The position numbers and the translations under genes were made by a program. A stretch of DNA of 64,000 bases from Lacinutrix sp. Bg11-31 (GTDB lineage Bacteria; Bacteroidota; Bacteroidia; Flavobacteriales; Flavobacteriaceae): the NCBI RefSeq assembly GCF_002831665.1, contig NZ_CP025118.1:3162001-3226000 (forward strand), read 5' to 3'. This document shows, piece after piece, positions 56,752 to 64,000 of this stretch; within the stretch, counting starts at the first letter, position 1, and the number at the start of each line of letters is the position of its first letter. The notes beneath the pieces were generated by a model that worked only from the letters and a program-made list of their open reading frames with translations, searched no databases and had not been told where the DNA came from.

Positions 56752-56896
56752 GTAGTGGGTTTATTTAGCTATGCTAATTTAAGAAAATATCTAGTTCTTT
56801 TAGATGTAATAATTTGGTGAGAATAATTTAAGTTTACTCTTTCTGTACGAAACAATAATACTTTATTATTACTATTTATAATGGCTTTTAAAAAAG

Positions 56897-56904
56897 TACC
56901 TTTG
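56897..56904 (+). promoter_or_regulatory. -7 box of the methyltransferase gene
   Basis: TACCTTTG, perfect consensus, but 127 bases before the ATG at 57032, so the leader is unusually long for this window. In the leader I see only very short upstream ATG frames (for example four codons near 56937) and nothing I can name. Confidence 0.5.
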
Positions 56905-57031
56905 CCACAGTATTATTTACAAGTGGATATTAATTATGTCCGATTACTAACATGTAAATGCTACTAATTATTTTTAATATTTCGTCTTGCTAATAGCATT
57001 ATTCTGCAATTCAATTTAACGCATACAACCT

Positions 57032-58099
57032 ATGATTTCTGATATAATTATAAACAAACCAGCACCTTTTTTACCAGAACAGCCATTAGTGCAGTTTAAT
57101 CGCTCTATTAACATTAATCGTACGATTAAAGGATTAGAAGCTGGTAAACCTGTAATGATAACAGAATTTTATAGCAACGGTTTAGATTTGCTTAAAGCGT
57201 TACACAAGCACTTAAACGGAAAGTTTCCTAACGAGACTTTTCAAGAGCAGCGCGATTATCGTTTGGCTTATAAAGAGTTAGCAAAGCTTATTTATATAAA
57301 AATTGTTGACCATAAATTAACCGTTAAAAAAGCACCTGCTATTGGTTGGTTAAAAGAATTATATCCAGAAGATGATAATTTTTTATTACCATTTACTAAA
57401 GTCCAAGGATTAAATAGTGCTTGGCAATGGCATAAAAACGGAATTATACTTCCTGTATTACGAAACAAAATACATCCTTTTTATGGTGTGTATTTTCCAA
57501 CACGATTCGATCATTTAATACTGTTCGATAATTGGTTAAAACGTTACGAAGGACCAAAAAAATCTGCAATAGATGTTGGTATTGGTTCTGGAGTGTTGTC
57601 TTTTCAAATGGTAAAGCATGGTTTTCAAAAAGTGTTTGGTACAGATACAAACCCAAATGCTATTGTTGGTTTAGCAGAAACATTAGGTGATACCAAAATG
57701 TCTAGAAAAATAGAACTAGATTTTGCGCCTCTTTTTGGAAAGTTTGAAAAACAGACCGAATTGATTGTTTTTAATCCGCCTTGGTTACCTGCTGCTCACG
57801 ATTTAGATAAAAATGACGAAGCTATTTATTATAAAGACACGTTGTTTCCTGAGTTTTTTGCTGAAGCTGAAAAAAGACTATTACCAGGTGGTAAGTTGGT
57901 TATTATATTCTCTAATATGGCAGAGATTACTGAGGTTGCAAAAGAGCATCCTATTAAAAAGGAACTTGCAGAAGGCGGACGTTTTAAATTAGAAAACTGT
58001 TTAACACGTAAAGTAAAATTGGCTTCAGATAAAACAAAACGCGATCAAAATTGGCGTGCTGAAGAAGTTGTGGAACTTTGGGAGTTGGTGAATGCTTAG
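57032..58099 (+). CDS. SAM-dependent methyltransferase with NPPW motif
   Basis: Class I methyltransferase: SAM-binding motif I AIDVGIGSGVLSFQMVKHG (about residues 180-197), acidic motif II (VFGTDTNPNAIVG), and NPPWLPA (about 248-254), the NPPY/NPPW signature of enzymes that methylate nitrogen in glutamine or bases. The N-terminal ~170 residues are an own domain I do not recognise. Its C-terminal coding end (NWRAEEVVELWELVNA) is repeated as DNA twice downstream, see the repeat entries. The target, whether protein, rRNA, DNA or small molecule, is open. The gene appears intact despite the rearrangements beside it. Confidence 0.85.
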   Translation: MISDIIINKPAPFLPEQPLVQFNRSININRTIKGLEAGKPVMITEFYSNGLDLLKALHKHLNGKFPNETFQEQRDYRLAYKELAKLIYIKIVDHKLTVKKAPAIGWLKELYPEDDNFLLPFTKVQGLNSAWQWHKNGIILPVLRNKIHPFYGVYFPTRFDHLILFDNWLKRYEGPKKSAIDVGIGSGVLSFQMVKHGFQKVFGTDTNPNAIVGLAETLGDTKMSRKIELDFAPLFGKFEKQTELIVFNPPWLPAAHDLDKNDEAIYYKDTLFPEFFAEAEKRLLPGGKLVIIFSNMAEITEVAKEHPIKKELAEGGRFKLENCLTRKVKLASDKTKRDQNWRAEEVVELWELVNA

Positions 58100-58100
58100 A
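57993..58100 (+). repeat. gene-end repeat A (3' end of the methyltransferase gene)
   Basis: The last 108 bases of the gene region. They recur as copy B (58700-58807) with three differences and, over the final 72 bases, as copy C (59983-60054) with 12 differences. All copies have the same orientation and each ends at or one base after a stop codon. Confidence 0.93.
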
Positions 58101-58125
58101 GATTTGTTGTTGTCATGTTTGGTCA

Positions 58126-58157
58126 TTTGTAAAAATTACCAAGATTTGGTATATTTG
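58126..58157 (+). promoter_or_regulatory. promoter and operator of the parD-parE module
   Basis: TTTG at 58126-58129 and TATATTTG at 58150-58157 are 20 bases apart, the best full promoter in the window. TACCAA-gat-TTGGTA at 58137-58151 is a perfect inverted repeat that lies between and overlaps the -7 box, where ParD-type antitoxins usually repress their own operon. Confidence 0.65.
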
Positions 58158-58173
58158 AATAAATACTATTACA

Positions 58174-58416
58174 ATGGGAAAAAATACATCTATATCTTTA
58201 GGAGACTATTTTGAAGAATTTATAAGTCATGAAGTAAAATCTGGCAGATATAGTTCTGTTAGTGAGGTTATTCGTTCTGCATTGCGTTTACTAGAAAGCG
58301 AAGAAAAAAAAGAGCGAGAACTCATTAAAGCACTTGAGGTTGGTGAAAAAAGTGGTTTTGTAGACAATTTCAACCCAAAAGAAAACTTAGCTAAGTTACA
58401 TACTCAAAACTCATGA
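58174..58416 (+). CDS. ParD-family antitoxin
   Basis: Eighty residues. The N-terminal ribbon-helix-helix DNA-binding part reads NTSISLGDYFEEFISHEVKS, then GRYSSVSEVIRSALRLLESE, the canonical ParD/CC2985-type sequence. The flexible C-terminus (KENLAKLHTQNS) would wrap the toxin. The stop overlaps the toxin ATG (ATGA), so translation is coupled and antitoxin precedes toxin as in parDE modules. The promoter carries a palindrome suitable for autorepression. Confidence 0.92.
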   Translation: MGKNTSISLGDYFEEFISHEVKSGRYSSVSEVIRSALRLLESEEKKERELIKALEVGEKSGFVDNFNPKENLAKLHTQNS

Positions 58417-58718
58417 GTAAAATCAAGTATCGCATAAGTAAACAAGCGATTACAGATTTAAATAGTATTTGGGTTTATACACTACATAAATGGTTTAAAA
58501 AACAGGCAGATAGATATTACAACTTAATAATTGATGAAATAGAATTTATATCTAAAAACTATTTAAGTGGAAAATCTGTGGACCAAACACGTAAAAATTA
58601 TCGTGTAACAAAAATAAAATCACATCTTATTTTTTACAGAAAAACAGATAATGAGACTATTGAAATTGTTAGAATTTTACATCAAAAAATGGATGTAAAA
58701 AAACTGCTTAACACGTAA
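58413..58718 (+). CDS. ParE/RelE-family toxin
   Basis: The 101-residue product fits the ParE/RelE fold: ISKQAITDLNSIWVYTLHKW at the N-terminus, YYNLIIDEIEFISKN, then YRVTKIKSHLIFYRK and IEIVRILHQKMDV near the C-terminus. ParE proteins poison DNA gyrase; RelE proteins cut mRNA, and the sequence here is closer to ParE. The last six residues, KKLLNT, and the stop are provided by the repeated gene-end copy B, read in a different frame from the methyltransferase. Confidence 0.9.
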   Translation: MSKIKYRISKQAITDLNSIWVYTLHKWFKKQADRYYNLIIDEIEFISKNYLSGKSVDQTRKNYRVTKIKSHLIFYRKTDNETIEIVRILHQKMDVKKLLNT

Positions 58719-58807
58719 AGTAAAATTGGCTTCAGATAAAACAAAACGCGATCAAAATTGGAGTGCTGAAGAAGTTGTGGAGCTTTGGGAGTTGGTGAAT
58801 GCTTAGA
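58700..58807 (+). pseudogene. gene-end copy B of the methyltransferase gene
   Basis: 108 bases matching 57993-58100 with three differences (T/C, C/A, A/G). It keeps the frame and the TAG stop of the methyltransferase tail but is cut off from any start, so it is a fragment. Its first 19 bases are also the end of the toxin gene. Confidence 0.92.
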
Positions 58808-58846
58808 ATTAATAATTGGTTAACCTGTTGTTTTTTAATAAAAATA

Positions 58847-58932
58847 GTATCGAGAACTCATGTCGAAACTAAAATTCTAATTCTCGATACAAATTTCACT
58901 CATTTCAATCGTTAAATTCACTCGAATTGACA
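58847..58932. repeat. intergenic REP/MITE-like element, copy 2
   Basis: GTATCGAGAA (58847-58856) and TTCTCGATAC (58881-58890) form a 10-bp stem; CACTCGAATTGACA follows at 58919-58932. GTATCGAGAA and CACTCGAA(C/T)TGACA are shared with the element at 52175-52276. It lies between copy B and the Fic gene. Confidence 0.5.
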
Positions 58933-58973
58933 AAATTTAATCAAAGTGCATGAGGAGTAGCTGTAACTTTTTT

Positions 58974-59936
58974 TTACTTTTCTAAAAGGAGATACCTTGT
59001 TTTATTTTTTTCCCCTGTCTTTATAAAATACTTTATTTCGATGCCTTTTTTTAAGTCACGACTTGCAGTTGCAGAAGAAATATCTTTAAAAACAGACATA
59101 TAATCTTTTCTTGAAAAGGTTTTTTTGTTTACAGATAGAAAATGCTGTAATCTATCTTCAGCACTAAATATTTTACTATTAAAATCGAGTAAAGTATCTA
59201 TAGATGTATTAATGATGTCTAACATGTATTCTATAAATTTTGTCGAGTTGCCTAATTTGTCGCATTCGCCTAAAACATTATAATAGCTTTCTTGGTTTTC
59301 GCTAATGGCTGTTTCAAACGGTAAATAAGCAAACACAGGATATTTATGCATTAATATTATGGTTTGCCATAAGCGTCCCATTCTACCATTACCATCTAAA
59401 AAAGGATGAATAAATTCCAACTCATAATGAAACACACAGCATTTTATTAATGCTATCTCGTCATCATTTTTTAAATACTCGAAAAGATTTTTTATTAAAA
59501 AAGGCACATTCGAAAAAGGAGGAGCAATATGTTCTATGGTGTTGTTTTTTGCAATACCAACACTTTCTGTTCTGTACGTTCCAGCTTTGCTAACCAAGCC
59601 TTTCATTAACTGTTTGTGTGCTTTTAAAAAAGAAACTTCGCTGTTTGGTTTGTAATGCGCTAAATTATTATAAACAGCGATTGCATTTAAAACTTCTTCA
59701 ACATCTTTTTTTGGACCAACTACTTTTTTGTTTTCAAGTAAAGCTGTTATTTGTATTTCGCTTAGCGTATTGCCTTCTATTTTTAATGAAGAATGAATGG
59801 TTCTTATCTTATTTTGTTTTCTTAAAGTAGGAGATGGTTTATTAATATAGTTTGCATTAATAGCACCAATTTTTTCTGAAATTGAAGTAATTAATTTCAG
59901 AATTTTAGAAGTAATGGTGTAAGGTGGTTTTTGCAT
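58974..59936 (-). CDS. Fic-domain AMPylase-type protein with winged-helix C-terminus
   Basis: 320 residues from the ATG at 59936; an earlier in-frame TTG lies inside the operator and is unlikely. The Fic active-site motif HPFLDGNGR is at residues 177-185 (H-x-F-x-D-G-N-G-R intact), so transfer of AMP or another nucleotide moiety is expected. Residues 50-55, SLKIEG, fit the inhibitory motif S/T-x-x-x-E-G/N, placed N-terminal to the Fic core (class II), so the protein is probably self-inhibited. The last ~60 residues (RKDYMSVFKDISSATASRDLKK) resemble a winged helix that binds DNA. It lies opposite to the flanking genes. The target is unknown. Confidence 0.93.
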   Translation of the reverse strand: MQKPPYTITSKILKLITSISEKIGAINANYINKPSPTLRKQNKIRTIHSSLKIEGNTLSEIQITALLENKKVVGPKKDVEEVLNAIAVYNNLAHYKPNSEVSFLKAHKQLMKGLVSKAGTYRTESVGIAKNNTIEHIAPPFSNVPFLIKNLFEYLKNDDEIALIKCCVFHYELEFIHPFLDGNGRMGRLWQTIILMHKYPVFAYLPFETAISENQESYYNVLGECDKLGNSTKFIEYMLDIINTSIDTLLDFNSKIFSAEDRLQHFLSVNKKTFSRKDYMSVFKDISSATASRDLKKGIEIKYFIKTGEKNKTRYLLLEK

Positions 59937-59958
59937 GATACTATCATTTGATAGTATC
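59937..59958. promoter_or_regulatory. palindromic operator at the Fic gene start
   Basis: GATACTATCA and TGATAGTATC are perfect 10-bp inverted repeats separated by two T bases, directly against the Fic ATG. With the predicted DNA-binding C-terminus of the Fic protein, this is a likely autoregulatory site. Confidence 0.75.
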
Positions 59959-59982
59959 AAAGATAGTTTAATTTGCTGTTAA

Positions 59983-60054
59983 GATAAAACAAAGGGTGAC
60001 AAAAATTGGCGTGCTGAGGAAGTTGTGGAGCTTTGGGAGTTGGTTGGCGCTTAA
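59983..60054 (+). pseudogene. gene-end copy C of the methyltransferase gene
   Basis: 72 bases, 24 codons, in register with the last 24 codons of the methyltransferase gene. The encoded tail would be DKTKGDKNWRAEEVVELW followed by ELVGA and a TAA stop, against DKTKRDQN... and ELVNA plus TAG in the intact gene. Twelve bases differ, six of them in silent changes or the stop. An in-frame TAA lies just upstream, so nothing translates it now. Confidence 0.88.
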
Positions 60055-60158
60055 ACTTATATTTAGCAATCTTGTTTGCTATGGGCTTTGGTAATAATTA
60101 AAAGTTAGACTTCGTTTTTTGTACGTACCATTTTTTTAATTTTTTGTATATTATAAGT

Positions 60159-60962
60159 ATGAAAAAATTACTACAAATAATTAACGGTATTGCATTTGTT
60201 TGTGTTATTGTAATGAACTATTTATCTAACACGGGTTTATTAAATAACACAACCATAGGAGCGGTTTCTAAAGACTATAATACATTATTTACTCCAGCAG
60301 GTTATGCGTTTTCAATTTGGGGATTAATCTATCTGTTTTTAACCGGTTTTATTGTTTACCAAGGACGTAGTTTGTTTGTAAAGGTTAGAGACGACGCTTT
60401 TATTTTAACAACAGGTTGGTGGTTTTTAGTATCCTGTATTGCTAATTGTGCTTGGATTGTGACTTGGATTTACGGTTACACATTACTGTCTTCAATATTT
60501 ATCTTTATTATACTACTCTCGTTATTACAAATAGTGCTTAGAAATAAAATGGAATTATTTGATGCTCCAATTTCTGTAATTGTGTTTTTATGGTGGCCTT
60601 TTGTAATTTATAGTGGTTGGATTACCGTAGCAAGTATTGCTAACGTCTCTGCTGTTTTAGTAAAATATAATTGGGACGGTTTTGGATTGTCTCCAACATT
60701 TTGGACCGTTTTATTAATAGTAATAGCAACCATAATAAATATAGCAGTGACCTGGAAACGAAACATGCGCGAGTTTGCGCTTGTGGGTGCCTGGGCTTTA
60801 ATTGCTATTTATGTAGCTAATAACGATGCTAATACCACTGTAGCTTATGCAGCGCTAGTTGCCGCTGTTATTTTAATAGTAAGTAGTTTTGCGCATAGTT
60901 TTAAAAACCGAAAAACAAATCCTGCAATTAAGTGTATGGAGTATTTTAGGGGAGGGAAATAA
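60159..60962 (+). CDS. TspO/MBR-like tryptophan-rich membrane protein
   Basis: 267 residues from the ATG at 60159 (a TTG five codons upstream is less likely). About seven hydrophobic helices, rich in tryptophan. LFTPAGYAFSIWGLIYLFL resembles the TspO signature around F-x-P-x-G and the WxxLY region, and WWFLVSCIANCAWIVTW, WWPFVIYSGW add further tryptophans. TspO proteins bind tetrapyrroles and cholesterol-like ligands and act as stress sensors; this one is longer than classical TspO (~160 residues), so it belongs to the extended group with uncertain function. Its stop is six bases from that of the convergent helicase gene. Confidence 0.75.
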   Translation: MKKLLQIINGIAFVCVIVMNYLSNTGLLNNTTIGAVSKDYNTLFTPAGYAFSIWGLIYLFLTGFIVYQGRSLFVKVRDDAFILTTGWWFLVSCIANCAWIVTWIYGYTLLSSIFIFIILLSLLQIVLRNKMELFDAPISVIVFLWWPFVIYSGWITVASIANVSAVLVKYNWDGFGLSPTFWTVLLIVIATIINIAVTWKRNMREFALVGAWALIAIYVANNDANTTVAYAALVAAVILIVSSFAHSFKNRKTNPAIKCMEYFRGGK

Positions 60963-60968
60963 TAAAAT

Positions 60969-63900
60969 TTAACCAACAGAGAGTTTGGCAGCATCTTTCC
61001 ATAAATAATTTGGCATAGGTTCGCTTAGCTTCCAATTGATACTCATTGGTTTTGAGCCATAATAATCTTTTATATCACCATCTCCAATAAATACATAGCC
61101 TAGACTATTGCCAAATTGATTTTTTGCTTTTTCTCTCACAAAAAGCAGGATTTTTTTATCTTCCTCTTTATGTTTTATATAGGATAAACCTTTTCCTTTA
61201 TCAGGTCTTGCTGAGTTTTGTGTTTGCCAATGGAATAATAATTCATTTACTGCGTAATCATCGTACATTGTCGTGGGAGAAAAATTTTCTTCTGATTTCA
61301 CAAGATTAATAAACAATATTTCAGTTTTTAAATCTTTATTCAAAGCAGTCCCTTCTCTATTTGATGATTTTTTATGAAAATCACTAAATCTAAAAGCCGA
61401 AAGTATTTGATCTCTAGTGTAACGCGCATGTAGTTTTAATGGTTGTTGATATGGTAGTTGAATAGGTAGTTCTTTGAAATCTATTTTTTCAATTAATAAT
61501 TCTAATACTTCTTTTATTTCTTCAACTAATACGGTGTTTAATCCAATTTGATTTATACTTTTTTCTATTGATTTAAAACCACCTTCTTTTTGCCAAACAT
61601 CATAATGTAACATTAAAAGCATAGTTTTTTCATTGGTATTTAATTCTGATTGTACTACTTTAAAATTCTGATTAGCAATTTTTAAAATGAAAGTAAAGTA
61701 ACTTAAAGAGTTTGTAGAGAACCATTTTTTAGAAATAGCAGAAATAATTGATTTTTCGTTTTCTGAAGTAAAGTCGTCTATTCTTCCTGCTAATTGACAT
61801 AAGCGTTTCCAACTACCTCTTTTGTATATTGATTCTAATGGAATATTATAAAAAGCAGTAAAATTACTAAGTGTTAATGGTAGGTTTGTATCATGCTGAA
61901 ATTGTTGAATTTTTTGAATTAATTTGTTCTTATTTAAAGATGTTGCGGCAGATATATTTTTAAGAATTGTTTCTTTTGTCTTTTTTTCTAATATAATAGA
62001 GCAGCCCAAAGGAAGGTGAGGAAAATCATCTTCAACTTCTTTTAAAACAGTCGTGTTTGTTTTACCTATTAATGCTCTAAATTTACTTTCAAAATTATAC
62101 TCTGGTTTTGAATTTCCAACAAAGTCTAAAACAGTTAAACAGTCTTTGTCTTCATGTAATCTTAATCCTCTGCCCAATTGTTGTAGAAATACTGTTAAGC
62201 TTTCTGTGGGTCTTAAAAACAGGACTGTATCTATTTCAGGTATGTCAATTCCTTCGTTAAACATGTCGACAACAAATAGATAATTAATTTCTTTTTTTTC
62301 TAATTTCTGACGAATAAAATCTCTGTCTTTACTGTTTTTACTTGTAAGGTAGTCTGCTTTTGAGCCTGCCAATGTAAATTTTTCAGCCATAAATTTGGCA
62401 TGTTCCATAGACACGCAATATCCTAAAGCTCTAACATTATTTATGTCTTTTGTATATTTTTCTAACGCATCAAGTATTTCTCTAACTCTTCTGTCGCTTT
62501 CTGTATATAAATTCGTTAGCTCACTAGCAACATATTTACCTCTAACCCAATTAACAGTAGTTAAGTCGATACTGTCCGTAATTCCGAAGTACTGAAATGG
62601 ACATAGTAGCTTTCTGTTCATTGCTTCAGGTAATCTAATCTCTGCAGCAATTTTATTGTCAAAATCCTCTAAAATATCTCCACCATCCATTCTTTCAGGA
62701 GTTGCAGTTAAACCAAGTAAAACTTTTGGTTTGAAATAATTTATTATTTCTCTATAACTATTTGCAGTTTGGTGATGACATTCATCAATAATAATGTAAT
62801 CATAATATTCAGGAGTTAAATTGTGCTTTTTAAATTGGTTATTTACAGATTGAACTGAAGCAAATACAAATTCAAAATTATCAGGAACCATCCCATCAAC
62901 CCATAATTCACCAATGTTGTTATTTCGTAAAACACCTTGAAACGTTGAAAGTGATTTTTGAAGTATTTCTTTTCTGTGAGCAAGAAAAAGTAGTTTTGCT
63001 GATTTATTATTTTGCTTGAAACGTTTGTAGTCGAATGCGGAAATTACTGTTTTTCCAGTTCCTGTAGCTGCAACTACAAGATTGCGATGTCTATTATGTA
63101 CAGTTCTTTCTACTTCTAATTTTTCTAACACCTCATTTTGATAAGGAAATGGTTTTATGTCAAAAAAAGTAGCTGTATTTGCATAAGGTTTACTAAGCTT
63201 ACTTTGTTTTAGTGCTTCCTGAAGCTTTTCTTTATGAATAGAATCATCAAATAACTCGAAGTCATCACTTTGCCAATAGGCGTCAAATGTCTTCTGAAAT
63301 TTGTCAATTATATGACTGACTTCTTTCGTTGTAACTTTCAAATTCCATTCTAAACCATCAGTTAATGCAGACCTAGAAAAATTTGAAGAACCTATATATG
63401 CAGTGTGAAATCCTGTGTTTCTATAAAAAAGATATGCTTTTGCGTGTAGTCTTTCGTTGCTTGTGTTGTAAGATATTTTTACTTCTGTGTTTGGAAGCTT
63501 CGAAAGTAATTGAATTGCTTTATAATCTGTTGCTCCAATATAAGTGGTTGTTATTACTTTTAGTTTCCCGCCACGTTCTGTGAATTCTCTCAATTCTTTT
63601 TCAAGAATTATAATTCCTTTAAACTTTATAAAAGAGACTAGCAAGCATATTTCATTTGAAGAAAGAATCTCTTTTTTGAGTTCGCTTTCTAATGATAGTC
63701 CACCATTACCTCCTGTAAATAATTCGCTTTGTGTTAATCTTGTGTATGGAGTTATTTCTTTTAGTCTTAAATCTATATTTGAAAAATGAGCATCTGTTTT
63801 AGAAAATACTGCTTTTAAAATTTCACCTTCAACATTAATTAAGTCGTTATTAAACTCTTGTTTGTTTAATTCGTCTTTAAGTAATTTAATTATTTTGTTA

Positions 63901-64000
63901 GCAATTTCAATCTGTAACTCTGCTTTACCTTTTATAAGCTGAAAAGCGTGCTTCAAAGTTTTTGCTAAATGTTTAGATAAAACAATTGAAGCTTCTTCTT
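60969..64000 (-). CDS. PLD-like nuclease plus SF2 helicase, 5' end outside window
   Basis: No stop appears upstream to the window edge, and no ATG is near the region where the protein becomes recognisable, so the gene starts beyond 64000. From the N-terminus: a phospholipase D-like domain with HAKAYLFY and YIGSSNFSR (H-K and later S/N motif, about 63360-63460); an SF2 helicase with ATGTGKTV (~63050), DECHHQ (~62775), GLTATPERMDGG and QQLGRGLRLHED (~62170); then a long C-terminal region of the DUF3427 kind (LGYVFIGDGDIKDYYGSKPM near the end). Proteins of this layout are often in defence or mobile contexts and may cut or unwind foreign DNA. Here it lies next to the cassette region. The role is inferred. 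Confidence 0.88.
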   Translation of the reverse strand, partial: EEASIVLSKHLAKTLKHAFQLIKGKAELQIEIANKIIKLLKDELNKQEFNNDLINVEGEILKAVFSKTDAHFSNIDLRLKEITPYTRLTQSELFTGGNGGLSLESELKKEILSSNEICLLVSFIKFKGIIILEKELREFTERGGKLKVITTTYIGATDYKAIQLLSKLPNTEVKISYNTSNERLHAKAYLFYRNTGFHTAYIGSSNFSRSALTDGLEWNLKVTTKEVSHIIDKFQKTFDAYWQSDDFELFDDSIHKEKLQEALKQSKLSKPYANTATFFDIKPFPYQNEVLEKLEVERTVHNRHRNLVVAATGTGKTVISAFDYKRFKQNNKSAKLLFLAHRKEILQKSLSTFQGVLRNNNIGELWVDGMVPDNFEFVFASVQSVNNQFKKHNLTPEYYDYIIIDECHHQTANSYREIINYFKPKVLLGLTATPERMDGGDILEDFDNKIAAEIRLPEAMNRKLLCPFQYFGITDSIDLTTVNWVRGKYVASELTNLYTESDRRVREILDALEKYTKDINNVRALGYCVSMEHAKFMAEKFTLAGSKADYLTSKNSKDRDFIRQKLEKKEINYLFVVDMFNEGIDIPEIDTVLFLRPTESLTVFLQQLGRGLRLHEDKDCLTVLDFVGNSKPEYNFESKFRALIGKTNTTVLKEVEDDFPHLPLGCSIILEKKTKETILKNISAATSLNKNKLIQKIQQFQHDTNLPLTLSNFTAFYNIPLESIYKRGSWKRLCQLAGRIDDFTSENEKSIISAISKKWFSTNSLSYFTFILKIANQNFKVVQSELNTNEKTMLLMLHYDVWQKEGGFKSIEKSINQIGLNTVLVEEIKEVLELLIEKIDFKELPIQLPYQQPLKLHARYTRDQILSAFRFSDFHKKSSNREGTALNKDLKTEILFINLVKSEENFSPTTMYDDYAVNELLFHWQTQNSARPDKGKGLSYIKHKEEDKKILLFVREKAKNQFGNSLGYVFIGDGDIKDYYGSKPMSINWKLSEPMPNYLWKDAAKLSVG

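Noticed and set aside
57993..60054. Repeated gene ends read as a transposon's terminal repeats
   Set aside because: The copies are direct, coincide with the coding end of a gene, lack inverted termini and enclose no transposase.
1..64000. tRNA and rRNA genes
   Set aside because: I looked for the TTCGANTC loop with an acceptor stem and for rRNA landmarks and saw none; a tRNA search program would settle this.

Overview
The window is a chromosomal stretch of an AT-rich member of the Bacteroidota, most likely a marine Flavobacteriaceae. The evidence is threefold: recurrent TAnnTTTG promoter -7 boxes instead of TATAAT, a type IX secretion (T9SS) sorting domain and other Bacteroidota-type surface modules, and family-typical neighbourhoods (spoT-fur-purA; rplM-rpsI-rpsB-tsf-pyrH-frr; OstA-like, aminotransferase, TPR, DUF368 x2, aroE, DUF349). 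I do not assign a genus. I saw no rRNA, tRNA, CRISPR array, insertion sequence or integrase.

Layout. 1-2.5 kb: the 3' part of isocitrate lyase, then a class V aminotransferase. 2.6-15.5 kb: plus-strand housekeeping and envelope genes (tRNA-dihydrouridine synthase, membrane protein, B12-binding-type radical SAM protein, FUSC protein, carboxypeptidase-regulatory-like protein, transglutaminase-like protein, DEAD-box helicase, DUF885 lipoprotein). 15.6-19.7 kb: RelA/SpoT, Fur, PurA. 19.8-29.0 kb: a minus-strand surface-protein locus dominated by a tail-fibre-like protein with about 44 copies of a 25-residue repeat, split by a frameshift near its N-terminus, followed by a dockerin-like secreted protein and a T9SS cargo protein. 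29.5-39.3 kb: OstA/LptA-like protein, class III aminotransferase, TPR protein, two tandem DUF368 (PopT-like) genes overlapping each other and aroE, and a DUF349 protein. 39.8-51.9 kb: minus-strand rpoN, asnS, an RND/MMPL exporter, an outer-membrane barrel, a TlpA thioredoxin, and the translation cluster. 52.4-56.8 kb: YgiQ-type radical SAM protein and a kinase/aminotransferase fusion.

57.0-64.0 kb is the accessory part and holds the most unusual structure. The last ~100 bp of a methyltransferase gene recur downstream twice, in the same orientation, each time after an accessory cassette: gene end (A), ParD/ParE module, gene-end copy (B), Fic gene with a palindromic operator, gene-end copy (C). 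A and B differ at 3 of 108 positions. C keeps the reading frame of the gene end with mostly silent differences, so it looks like the tail of a once functional allele. This is the footprint of repeated cassette acquisition at one gene's 3' end, with no recombinase in view. A TspO-like membrane protein and a PLD-nuclease/SF2-helicase, open at the right edge of the window, follow.

Method limits: coordinates, motif counts and alignments were made by eye; family names rest on recognised motifs, not on database searches.
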